Shown in pieces: positions 16,401-24,425 of a DNA stretch of 64,000 nucleotides (the first letter of the stretch is position 1; the number at the start of each line of letters is the position of its first letter). The stretch is from Thermoanaerobacter kivui. GTDB lineage: Bacteria; Bacillota; Thermoanaerobacteria; Thermoanaerobacterales; Thermoanaerobacteraceae. The stretch is from positions 149,501 through 213,500 of the forward strand of contig NZ_CP009170.1 of assembly GCF_000763575.1 (NCBI RefSeq). Direction: 5' to 3'. The notes below the pieces were generated by a model. That model was not told where the DNA came from. It worked only from the letters and a program-made list of their open reading frames with translations, and ran no database searches. A program made the translations under genes and the position numbers.

Positions 16401-18715
16401 ATCCGAACTTTGGTACAGTAAAGGGTGGTACTTCTATCTTGATTGAAGGAAGTGATTTTAGAAGGGGTGCAGAAGTATTTATAGGAGGCAACAAAGCCAC
16501 AAACGTAACTGTAAGTTCTGATGGAAAGACGATAACTGCTACTACTCCTCCAGGAGTTCCAGGGAAAACTTATGTAACTGTTGTAAACTATGATGGTGGC
16601 AATTATACTTATGGACTTCATGAAGGGGAAAGCGGGTTTACATATGTTGTGCCCAACAGCCAGCCTGTCATTACAAAGATAGAACCTAATAGCGGCTCTA
16701 CTTATGGAGGACAAGAAGTGACCATATATGGTCAAGACTTTAGAATTTCTAAAGACGAAAATGGAAATATACTAAAAGATGAAAATGGCAATCCAATAGG
16801 CCCCGAAGTATATTTTGGAAATGTCAAAGCGGAGAAGGTCACTTATATTGATTATGGAACTTTAAAAGTTATTACACCTCCTAACGCGCCTGGAAAAGTC
16901 AGAGTAACTGTTGTAAACTATGATGCAGGGCTTGGGTACATTGACAATGGATATACTTATATTCAATCGAAACCTCAGATTAAAGAAGTTATACCTCCAA
17001 AGTTTGATAAGGCTGGAGGAACTTATAGTATTATCATAGGAAGTGATTTTGCAGTTCCTGTATATGATAACGACAAATTAGTAGTACCGGGTTCTTCTGT
17101 TTATATTGATGGAGCTTTAGTGCAGGATGTAAAAGTTGTAGACAGTACAATGATAAAATTTACTGCTCCTCCAGTGGACAAAGTAGGCATGAAGGAATTA
17201 AAGGTGGTAAATCCAGATGGAGGGACTGCTGTATTTAAAATAGAGTATGTATCTCCAAACTCACATCCTTTAATAACTTCTATAACTCCAAATAAAGGCA
17301 GTATTAATGGGGGCACTTATGTAACTATCAAGGGACAAGACTTTAGAGAAAAAGTTAAAGTATATTTTGATGCTTATGAAGCGAAAGTAGTTGCGAATAC
17401 CTCTGATACTATTACTGTAATCACTCCTGCCGCAGACCCGCAGAAAGACTTAGACCGTCTTGTGGATGTGACAGTGTTTAATATTGATGACGGAGGAAGT
17501 TATACTTTAAAGGAAGCATTTATGTATATCGCTACAGAGTCCAACCCGAAGATAACTTCTATTACTCCTAATACAGGGTCTACAAAAGGAGGAGAAACAG
17601 TAACCATAACAGGTAATGACTTTAGACAAGGAGCAAGGGTGTTTTTTGGAGATGTAGAAGCTTATAATGTAATTGTGAAAAGTTATAACACGATTGTCGT
17701 GACAACCCCAGGGCATGCAGAGGGAAAAGTAGATGTAATTGTGAGAAATCCCGATTATGCAAATGCTGTTTTGCCTCAAGGTTTTACCTATGTGCAAACA
17801 GTACCGGATAATCCAGTAGGCTTTTGGGCCGAATCAATAGCCGGTAACGACCATACATTATATTTACATTGGTCAGAGGCAAAAGGAGCAAAATATTATG
17901 AAATCTATGGTAAGACAGCTAATTCGGCAGATTACAAATTCATCGCTGCAACAGATAAATTGGAGTATTACGTGACAAATCTTTTGCCAAATACTACTTA
18001 CTCCTTTGCCATGAGAGCTGTAAATGATTTGGGGCCCAGTGATTTTGTATACACTTATGCTACTACTGATACTTCTTCTAACAGCAAATATGACACTTCT
18101 GTTACAGGAGCTAAAAACGATACAACTTATGCGACGGCGAATGGAACACTTGTCATTACATTGGGAGATGACATTTTAAACGGAACGCCGATTGATTTGA
18201 CAGGCAAGAAATATAAAAATATAAACAAATGGGTTATAAATATACCGTCTAAATATAAAAATAAAACCTCTACTACTATATGGGTTATAATGCCTGGATT
18301 TAATATAAAATTTACCCTTAACAGCCTCTACCTATCAGGAGATTATGACAGAATAACAATAAATAAGCTATCAGATAAAACTTATGACGAAATATCAAGG
18401 AATATGCCAAAAGGCTATAAGATATTATCTGACATTTATGACATAAGTTATGAAAAAATTGACGGAGATAAAACAACTAATTATCCAGATTTTTACAATA
18501 AAATAACTGTAACATTAAATTTCGATAAAAATAGACTTGGCAATAGGAATATAAGCTTTTCAAAGCTCATGTATATAACTCCCTGTATGAGTAGTGTACC
18601 ATGTACGGGGTTATCAATAAACAGAGATGGCATATCAAATATGATGGTAGATAGCGCATCGAATAATGTATTAGGTGATATATCTTATCCAGGCAGGTTA
18701 GCTGTTATTTATTGA
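13424..18715 (+). CDS. Giant IPT/TIG-repeat secreted surface protein
   Basis: This 1763-residue secreted protein starts with a signal peptide (residues 1-28: MKRF then a hydrophobic core, ending near SKAYGA). About fourteen immunoglobulin-like IPT/TIG units follow, from about residue 30 to 1450, each with the pattern P-x-I-T-S-I-x-P-N-x-G-(6)-GG-T-x-(V/I)-x-I-x-G-x-(D/N)-F. A fibronectin type III domain covers about residues 1460-1545 (LYLHWSEAKGAKYYEIYGK, AMRAVNDLGPSD). The last 220 residues are unassigned. No SLH or LPXTG anchor is seen in it; the two downstream proteins carry SLH domains. The start is ATG 13424 after GAGAGGAGC. It leads an operon behind a sigma-D promoter. It is likely a long fibrous adhesin or a flagellum- or sheath-associated protein; the ligand is unknown. 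Confidence 0.85.
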   Translation: MKRFLSLAIAVSMILSLFPGNMSKAYGAYSPNITSVASLRLDGTMASPAKGPVDQYTDIKITGSGFVTYDTNGNVVSSVSAVYIDSPIDSNKLTILSANENTIYAKVPPASKIGLSPDTPYTIIVQRSDGQSAAIFNGFTYINNPYISKVALDNFITLVKDSNGNIINRTTKSYIRMEGSYLNDIGLAQINGETASVVSQSGSVLITTIPQNINIDPTTLYTVNVTNIYRGRSNTVQTNIYAVNQDITGLSQYTVIVGDTITIYGHGFSTLGSGFKVYVGANLVNSSDVNIVSDTEMTVKVPAPKDTTLEYQNIDIVAADGSTATLVNALKIIPTPAVITIDNITPNAGSVSGGTKVIIVGQNLREDLIVKFGGVVAKSVQSITLPGLTANQRAIQVTTPPYSKSGPVDVSLVDPITGYTVTKQNGFFYLAVEDTMVVVDMNPDHGYENGNTDVTLWGFNFQRSDDPSTYTANSDNTEITYTNTNYTYKDPATGNLVEGSRERKLYVTFGGNKAQIKSIFNPGTGQQTLNVLSPSVTLNPPGQDMPVDVVVTVETTIKDANGNVVMHYSEQSSPPTKFTYNPLPSNPQILSISPSSGSRAGGDTVIIQGFDIRPGVKVYFGDKLATVKDLTTGGDNKSVLTVISPPSTALGYVDVKVVNKDADANRGFAIYSKGYYYYTAPSISNIFTNFGSKYGGNLITIIGSDFYVGQTVIDGVYMPKYPDVRIGNIQLKVISVEDKDGNIIDGKKLNIGTKIKAIVPETQVPYTVGWQDMTIQNYDGISGTVGGSVTLQNAFEIKDTQKNPTITSVDPNKGPTKGGTPIKILGSNFEKGSIVTIDGVQATVTKVLSGNTEIDATTPPGTLGKKIVQVVNPSDGGTATLVDGFEYLLIETKPQITKVVPNYGGKGTLIYIFGSDFSLKAGDSEGAKAYIGDTVLENVYVINDTTITGIIPDMRYSGLYDIKVVNPDTAQAVAPEKFHFLVPESSPIITSVYPNFGTVKGGTSILIEGSDFRRGAEVFIGGNKATNVTVSSDGKTITATTPPGVPGKTYVTVVNYDGGNYTYGLHEGESGFTYVVPNSQPVITKIEPNSGSTYGGQEVTIYGQDFRISKDENGNILKDENGNPIGPEVYFGNVKAEKVTYIDYGTLKVITPPNAPGKVRVTVVNYDAGLGYIDNGYTYIQSKPQIKEVIPPKFDKAGGTYSIIIGSDFAVPVYDNDKLVVPGSSVYIDGALVQDVKVVDSTMIKFTAPPVDKVGMKELKVVNPDGGTAVFKIEYVSPNSHPLITSITPNKGSINGGTYVTIKGQDFREKVKVYFDAYEAKVVANTSDTITVITPAADPQKDLDRLVDVTVFNIDDGGSYTLKEAFMYIATESNPKITSITPNTGSTKGGETVTITGNDFRQGARVFFGDVEAYNVIVKSYNTIVVTTPGHAEGKVDVIVRNPDYANAVLPQGFTYVQTVPDNPVGFWAESIAGNDHTLYLHWSEAKGAKYYEIYGKTANSADYKFIAATDKLEYYVTNLLPNTTYSFAMRAVNDLGPSDFVYTYATTDTSSNSKYDTSVTGAKNDTTYATANGTLVITLGDDILNGTPIDLTGKKYKNINKWVINIPSKYKNKTSTTIWVIMPGFNIKFTLNSLYLSGDYDRITINKLSDKTYDEISRNMPKGYKILSDIYDISYEKIDGDKTTNYPDFYNKITVTLNFDKNRLGNRNISFSKLMYITPCMSSVPCTGLSINRDGISNMMVDSASNNVLGDISYPGRLAVIY

Positions 18716-18727
18716 GGAGTGAGAAAG

Positions 18728-21301
18728 TTGAAAAAGATATTTACAATTTTACTTACAATAATTCTATTTGTTTTAAATAGTGTTTATACTTATGCTTCGG
18801 ACAATCCTGTATATTACGGTACGGACAATGTGCAAAGCATCTATTACAATATGTCCTTCAAAGATATAAAAAATAGTTTTGCTAAAAATGACATAATGAA
18901 AATGACTGCTCTTTCAGTTATTAGAGGTGGAGGAAGTCAAAAATTTTATCCTAAAAGCTATTTAAAAAGAGAAGAGGCAATAGCATATATTGTAAGACTA
19001 ATGGGACTGGAAGAACAAGTACAAAAAACACCTATATCCTCCTCTACTGCAGTAGGGGGGAGTAACCCTCCTACTGCTAATTCTAATCAGACTGGGCAAA
19101 ATAATGCTTCTTCTCAATCAGGTCCCAAAGTAGATTCGTGGGCACAAGGAATAGTTGATGTGGCAGCGAAAAATAATCTTTTGAGGAAAGAGGATATGGC
19201 TTTGGATTTTACAGCAAATGCAACAAGAGAGGAAGTTGCTTATTGGATAGCAAAAGGATTGAATCTTGCGCCGATTTACGGAAAAGATTTACAAAAAGTT
19301 TATGCTTTTTCGGATGTTAAAAGTTTTAATACTGATTATATGCCATATATTGAAGCAGTTTTAAAAAGTGGAATAATGACAGGTTACAATGATAGTAAAT
19401 TTGGACCTAAAGACAACATAACCAGAGAGCAGATGGCGTCAGTTTTGAGTAGAGCTTTTAACTTAGGGTATAGTTTAATGGGCTATTCAATAATAAATGC
19501 TACAGTGCAGGATATACTTTACGAAGAGGTTGATGGGAAAAATAGTATAAAGAAAACTTTTGTTCTTCTCAATAATAAAGGGCAAAATGAGTATATTGTG
19601 GTTCAACGAACATATTCTTCAAAAGGAATAGTTCATAATTCAGATTTTTTGACTATTAGCAATGGAGTTCCTTCTTTTTCTGATTCTATTGAAAAAGGGG
19701 ATAATGTGAATTTTTATATAAGCGGTCAAAATGTGATATTTGCTGAAAAAAACCCTGTATTTCAGAGCACTTTGTACGGAGAGATAAAAGACATATCAGC
19801 TTCTAACATAACACTTACATCTGAATCAGGAGTTGAATATGTATTTTCTTATAACCCTAATACAAAAATCTATATAAATGATTATCCTGCTTCTATAAAA
19901 GATTTACGATATGGTCAAACTGTCACAGTATACCTTAATGGTAACACGGCTTATGCAATAAATGTTGATTATGAAGATTTGGGAAGTGGGAAAATCGATA
20001 CAGGCTCAAGACAAGTAACAGGAAGCATAATGGCTATAGATAAACAAGATAATGGCATAAATATTAAATTAGACAATGGACAGTTTTATTCTATTGCTTA
20101 TGATGTGCCTGTTATAAAAAATGGAAATGCTGTGCCTTTGTCTTCAATAAAAGAGGGAGACTATGTAAATTTGTATTTTGATGACCCTTATACAAATGTA
20201 CCCATCAAGGTATTAGTAGAAAATGGATATCACAAAGTCTACTATATCATAAGAGGAAATCTCGGAAGTTTATTGGCTTCCAACAATTCTATTTCAATAA
20301 ACAATGTGGAAAAGTATTATCAAGGTACATGGCAAAGTGCAAATAATTTTGCTTATTATCCTTTAGATGAAGCTAAAATATATTACAATGGCTTTGAGGT
20401 CAGCAAAGAAGACCTTAAAAATTACAAAGGAAATCAAATATATGCTACAGTTGAGAAGCACTTTGGAACAGATTCGATTACGTTTATAAACATAACCCCA
20501 AGTTTTACAATGAGTTACAGTGGCATTGCAAGTTTTGATACTCAATCGATGATTCTTACATTAAATGATGGCAGAAAAGTAACTGTAAACGACGGCACAA
20601 TTATTTTAAAAGATGGAATGAAGATACCCTATACTTCACTTATAGGAAATAAACAAGTATATGTATCTTTTTCCCAGACGGATAGAAGCTTATATGCTAA
20701 TTTCATCTCAGTAATTGATAGTGTATATCCAGAATATTACTATGCGAAAGGTTTTATAACCAGTGCAACATCAAATTCTATCACTATTGGTAACTTATAT
20801 ACAAGTTGGTGGTATCAAGCATATGGGTATTATGCTATACAAAACAATCAATGGAATATTGTAGCAGGCACAAAAACTTTCTATGTGGGAGATAAAACTT
20901 ATATAGTTGACAATAGAGATAAAGATTCAAAAGTTATTCCCTACACAGAGCTTTTGGATGTAAAATATGGAAAATCTAAATACACCTCTGCCCATGTGTA
21001 TGTGGTATCACAAGGAGACAATGCTATTGCAATAAACATTATGAATTCAACGGGGCAAGAAAGAGTGTCTACTGCTGATGTTGTATCTATTGATGGTACC
21101 AAGTTAACTCTAAATAATGTAAATGATTGGAATGAATTAAATGGGGTTTGGAATCTGAATACTTCTCTTGATACAGTAGATGTATCAAAAACGGTAATAA
21201 TTAAAAATGGACAGGCAGTCAATATAAGTTCTATAAATCCGGGAGATTCACTCTATATTATAAGAAATGGGTCATCTGCTGTTATTGTAACGGTGAAGTA
21301 A
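18728..21301 (+). CDS. SLH-domain surface protein (857 aa)
   Basis: A signal peptide (residues 1-23, ending TYASD) is followed by three S-layer homology units: about residues 40-92, 125-180 (before it a Ser/Asn/Gln-rich linker), and 190-240 (SDVKSFNTDYMPYIEAVLKS then GYNDSKFGPKDNITREQMA). SLH domains bind pyruvylated wall polymer and anchor proteins to the cell wall. The remaining 600 residues are beta-rich repeats of about 90-100 residues with D-G/D-N-G turns, of unknown fold. I chose TTG 18728 because GAGGAGTG lies eight bases upstream; the GTG at 18719 lies inside that site. It follows the giant IPT protein by 12 bases. Confidence 0.88.
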   Translation: MKKIFTILLTIILFVLNSVYTYASDNPVYYGTDNVQSIYYNMSFKDIKNSFAKNDIMKMTALSVIRGGGSQKFYPKSYLKREEAIAYIVRLMGLEEQVQKTPISSSTAVGGSNPPTANSNQTGQNNASSQSGPKVDSWAQGIVDVAAKNNLLRKEDMALDFTANATREEVAYWIAKGLNLAPIYGKDLQKVYAFSDVKSFNTDYMPYIEAVLKSGIMTGYNDSKFGPKDNITREQMASVLSRAFNLGYSLMGYSIINATVQDILYEEVDGKNSIKKTFVLLNNKGQNEYIVVQRTYSSKGIVHNSDFLTISNGVPSFSDSIEKGDNVNFYISGQNVIFAEKNPVFQSTLYGEIKDISASNITLTSESGVEYVFSYNPNTKIYINDYPASIKDLRYGQTVTVYLNGNTAYAINVDYEDLGSGKIDTGSRQVTGSIMAIDKQDNGINIKLDNGQFYSIAYDVPVIKNGNAVPLSSIKEGDYVNLYFDDPYTNVPIKVLVENGYHKVYYIIRGNLGSLLASNNSISINNVEKYYQGTWQSANNFAYYPLDEAKIYYNGFEVSKEDLKNYKGNQIYATVEKHFGTDSITFINITPSFTMSYSGIASFDTQSMILTLNDGRKVTVNDGTIILKDGMKIPYTSLIGNKQVYVSFSQTDRSLYANFISVIDSVYPEYYYAKGFITSATSNSITIGNLYTSWWYQAYGYYAIQNNQWNIVAGTKTFYVGDKTYIVDNRDKDSKVIPYTELLDVKYGKSKYTSAHVYVVSQGDNAIAINIMNSTGQERVSTADVVSIDGTKLTLNNVNDWNELNGVWNLNTSLDTVDVSKTVIIKNGQAVNISSINPGDSLYIIRNGSSAVIVTVK

Positions 21302-21323
21302 GAAAAACATTGGGGGAATTGCA

Positions 21324-22811
21324 ATGAAAAAAATTATAGGGTTAGTTATAATATTCACCCTTTTGATTCCTTTTCCTGTTCAGGTTTTTGCCAATGATGC
21401 AGGTTTTGAAGGTGGTATTGCCAATGAGCAAGAATACAAAGAAGTTGTATTTATAACGGGACAACCTATTATATTTAGTGGTGTTCTTAAAGTTAATCAA
21501 TCTGTAAGAGGTGATACTACTACAACAACATATAGGTATGACCTTGCTTCCGATTCAGGAGACAAACTCACACGTTCTCTTACTTTTGTTACCCAAGAAA
21601 CAAAAAAGCCTGAATACAACCAAGTGATTAGTCAGACTACTCTTAAGACATATACTGAAAACATAAAAATAGGGGGGAATACTTACACTTTAGACAGAAA
21701 TAATGGATATATATACTCAGGCTCTGAAGTAAAAAGCATAAACCCTGGTGTAACTTACTATGCTGGTAACTATTCAGGCGTAAAATTATACAGGATCAAT
21801 GGCAATAAAGGGACTGTAAAAGTGACTATAGATGACAAAACAGTAGGATTTACTCATAAATACGGAAGTGCTGATACACATCAAATAGATTATTTAATCG
21901 AAAGCACAATGGGGTCAAATGGAGAAGTAAAAAAATGGGTTGGGGAGGCTCATGCAAATGTATCTTTTACTGATAAATCCAGTATTGAATATGTGGAAAA
22001 TGACCCTCAATATATAAGTTTTAGGGGTGGATATCTTTTAAGGCGAAATAGCGGTGACATGATGAATTACACTTATAATCTCCCAAAACTAGATGATAAC
22101 GGCAACGAAATAGGAAGAAACATAGGAAATGGAAGTTTGAAACTTGATGGTGTGTCATTCGAAGATAGATTGGTGGTCCCACAGGTTAAAGACATAAACG
22201 GAACATGGGGAAAAGAGGATATTAAAAAATTGATGAGCATGGAAGTATTTCCAAATGACTCAGAATACTTTGGTCCTAAACTTCCCATATTGCGCTCAGA
22301 CTTTACCGTTGCAGTTGCAAAAGCGATTGGATTAAAACCGTATGAACCGCCCAAGAGTACGCTTTATTCAGCAAGAAACAAAAGCGCTATAGAAATTTCA
22401 CCTTTTATTGATATATCTACTACTGATCCGAATTATGGATATATAAAAGCAGCCAGTGATGCAGGGCTTATCTCAGGTACTGCTCCAAATCAGTTCAGTC
22501 CTTCAAGGTCTCTTACTCGTGCTCAAGCGGCAGTGATATTTATAAGAGCTTTGGGGCTAGAAAACCTTGCGCCTTTGGGGAATTTTAATATAGGCTTTTT
22601 GGATGACTATGCCATACCATTGTGGGCAAAAAGAAGTGTTTATGTAGCACGAGAGATAGGACTTTTATCGGGTGATGAATACGGAAGGTTTAACCCCGAT
22701 GACTATGTAACTAGAGAGGAAGCTGCTTCAATGATATCGAGGATGATAAACTTTATGATGAACGACCTTACTTTTGATTATGTAATGAGGATATTAAATT
22801 ATCATAATTAA
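21324..22811 (+). CDS. SLH-domain surface protein (495 aa)
   Basis: This exported protein has a signal peptide (residues 1-23, cleavage near VFANDA), a beta-rich N-terminal domain of about 260 residues I do not recognise, and three C-terminal SLH units: about residues 292-340 (WGKEDIKKLMSMEVFP), 352-405 (FIDISTTDPNYGYIKAA) and 412-470 (RFNPDDYVTREEAASMISRM). It ends the three-gene surface operon (22-base gap to the previous gene). SLH placement is C-terminal here and N-terminal in the preceding protein, so the pair may hold the SLH-less IPT protein at the wall from two sides. That is inference. Its terminator now carries a mobile repeat. Confidence 0.88.
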   Translation: MKKIIGLVIIFTLLIPFPVQVFANDAGFEGGIANEQEYKEVVFITGQPIIFSGVLKVNQSVRGDTTTTTYRYDLASDSGDKLTRSLTFVTQETKKPEYNQVISQTTLKTYTENIKIGGNTYTLDRNNGYIYSGSEVKSINPGVTYYAGNYSGVKLYRINGNKGTVKVTIDDKTVGFTHKYGSADTHQIDYLIESTMGSNGEVKKWVGEAHANVSFTDKSSIEYVENDPQYISFRGGYLLRRNSGDMMNYTYNLPKLDDNGNEIGRNIGNGSLKLDGVSFEDRLVVPQVKDINGTWGKEDIKKLMSMEVFPNDSEYFGPKLPILRSDFTVAVAKAIGLKPYEPPKSTLYSARNKSAIEISPFIDISTTDPNYGYIKAASDAGLISGTAPNQFSPSRSLTRAQAAVIFIRALGLENLAPLGNFNIGFLDDYAIPLWAKRSVYVAREIGLLSGDEYGRFNPDDYVTREEAASMISRMINFMMNDLTFDYVMRILNYHN

Positions 22812-22833
22812 GACAAGGGAGAAGTCTATTGTT

Positions 22834-23166
22834 CAGACTGTAGACAAACAATTTTGTAAGATTGGCATTTTGTAAAGTAATGCAACTCGCGACAAGGCAG
22901 CCCGGCACTCAAGTAAGAAAGTTTATAAAGCAAAAATAGAAAAACAATCATACTTACTTGAGTGCCGGTAAACTTAGCAAGCTCAAAAGACGAAGGCGGG
23001 GCTGGAGCCACGGATGGCGGAAGCGGCCACCTGAGACAAGGATGTCGAATGTGGCCGGAACCCCGCCGGAGTCTGAAGGCCGAGCTTTAGTTTTGTCGCT
23101 TTGGAGCATCGGAGCGACGATGCAAAATATCTCCTTTGAATATTTTTTAACTTTGTCAACAAACTG
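22834..23166 (+). mobile_element. Fold-back mobile element, copy 1 (with nested insertion)
   Basis: The 333-bp element starts CAGACTGTAGACAAA and ends with the imperfect inverted repeat TTTGTCAACAAACTG. Outer arms fold back along much of the length. The core is GC-rich: GGCGGGG (22995-23001) pairs with CCCCGCC (23061-23067), enclosing a CCA-CGGA-TGG hairpin and GGCCAC (23025-23030) with GTGGCC (23051-23056). It carries a nested 67-bp element. It is flanked by near-identical 21-base copies of a terminator hairpin: left 22813-22833 (decayed, 18 of 21 matching) and right 23168-23188. It has no coding capacity, so transposition would be in trans. Further copies lie at 48462 and 59688. Confidence 0.8.
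22902..22968. mobile_element. Nested 67-bp inverted-repeat element
   Basis: CCGGCACTCAAGTAAG (22902-22917) and CTTACTTGAGTGCCGG (22953-22968) are perfect 16-bp inverted repeats around a 35-base AT-rich centre. The other two copies of the surrounding element lack this block and show only a few bases at the position, so it is a secondary insertion. No protein could be encoded. Confidence 0.7.
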
Positions 23167-23167
23167 T

Positions 23168-23195
23168 ACAAGGGAGAAATCCCTTGTTTTTTTGT
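23168..23195 (+). terminator. Terminator of the SLH operon (right-hand copy)
   Basis: ACAAGGG-AGAAAT-CCCTTGT followed by seven further T. It is the intact copy of the hairpin that flanks mobile element copy 1; the left copy (22813-22833) has lost its pairing and has no T tract. Confidence 0.8.
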
Positions 23196-23304
23196 AGACA
23201 GAGATTTTTTAGTTTGTAGGGGTGATAAGAGGCTTAATTAGATAGAATAAATATATACATAAGGACATATATTTTATTTAGTAGTTCACAATCGGAGGGG
23301 AAAA

Positions 23305-24357
23305 ATGAAATATGCCATTTATGGAATTTCTTTGATATTTTTTAGCTTAATAATTTTACCTTCTATAATAGTTTTTGGCTTTAATTCTCACAAAACTTCC
23401 TCAACGCCTGCGAGTGAGGTCAAGCTTATTGATGGAGGAAAGCTAGTAAAATTAGATAATTTAGATAATACAGATTTGTACCATACAGTGAATGTTTTTA
23501 TAACAAACCAAAACAAAATACAAAAAATGGATTTAGAGGAATATGTAAAAGGGGTAGTCGCTGCGGAAATGCCTGCAGAGTTTGAAATGGAGGCTTTAAA
23601 GGCACAGGCTGTTGCGGCAAGGACTTATGCCCTTTCAAAAGAAATAGCTTTGGGAGGAAAAGGATGTGAACTTCATCCGGGAGCTGATGTGTGTACTGAC
23701 CCTGAGCATTGCCAAGCATGGCAATCAGAGAAAGAGTTAAGAGATAAGTGGGGAGAAAATTTTGATAAATACTATGCCAAAATATCTCAAGCGGTGGAAG
23801 ATACAAAAGGACTTGTTTTAGTCTATGAAAATGCTCTTATTGTTCCTGCTTACCATGCTATAAGTGGAGGCAAAACAGAAAATGCTGAGGAGGTGTGGCA
23901 AAATAAGATACCTTATCTGAGAAGTGTTTCTTCTTCTGGAGAAGATGTCGCATCAAAGTACAAAACTACTGTTGTGGTGTCAAAAGAAGAATTTATAAGT
24001 AAAATAAAACAAAAAGAACCTTCAGTAAAATTAAATGCGACTAATATTTTGAGTCAAATAAAAGATGTAGAAAGGACACAGGCAGGCCATGTCAAAAGCT
24101 TAAAAATAGGCAATGTAACTTTTAGTGGAAAAGACATAAAAGAAATCTTTAATCTAAATTCTACTAACTTTAGCTTTGACGGACAGAAAGATAATATTGT
24201 AATAACAGTTATAGGGTATGGCCATGGGGTAGGAATGAGTCAATACGGAGCAAATGCAATGGCCAAAGAAGGTAAAAAATTTGATGAGATATTGAAGCAT
24301 TATTATACAGGTGTAGAAATAATTAAAATTGAAGACTTATTAAAAGTGCAGCACTGA
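23305..24357 (+). CDS. spoIID: Stage II sporulation protein D
   Basis: SpoIID is the membrane-anchored lytic transglycosylase of the DMP engulfment complex in the mother cell; it cleaves glycan strands stripped by SpoIIP. This 350-residue protein has an N-terminal anchor (residues 5-24) and the SpoIID domain, with DLEEYVKGVVAAEMPAEFE (about 76-94, including the catalytic Glu), QAVAARTYALS, a Cys-rich insert (CELHPGADVCTDPEHC) and the GYGHGVGMSQYGANAMA block (about 305-321). The start is ATG 23305 after GGAGGGG. In Bacillus the order is ywmB-murAA-spoIID-spoIIQ; here about 14 kb separates murA from spoIID. Confidence 0.93.
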   Translation: MKYAIYGISLIFFSLIILPSIIVFGFNSHKTSSTPASEVKLIDGGKLVKLDNLDNTDLYHTVNVFITNQNKIQKMDLEEYVKGVVAAEMPAEFEMEALKAQAVAARTYALSKEIALGGKGCELHPGADVCTDPEHCQAWQSEKELRDKWGENFDKYYAKISQAVEDTKGLVLVYENALIVPAYHAISGGKTENAEEVWQNKIPYLRSVSSSGEDVASKYKTTVVVSKEEFISKIKQKEPSVKLNATNILSQIKDVERTQAGHVKSLKIGNVTFSGKDIKEIFNLNSTNFSFDGQKDNIVITVIGYGHGVGMSQYGANAMAKEGKKFDEILKHYYTGVEIIKIEDLLKVQH

Positions 24358-24376
24358 AATTGGTGCTGCATTTTTT
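24347..24376 (+). terminator. Terminator after spoIID
   Basis: TGCAGCAC (24347-24354) pairs perfectly with GTGCTGCA (24363-24370), followed by TTTTTT. The spoIID stop codon is in the loop. It lies between spoIID and spoIIQ, so their expression can differ. Confidence 0.8.
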
Positions 24377-24425
24377 GTATAAATACATTGATTAATGGTT
24401 AAAATACCATTTGGAGGTGAAATAT

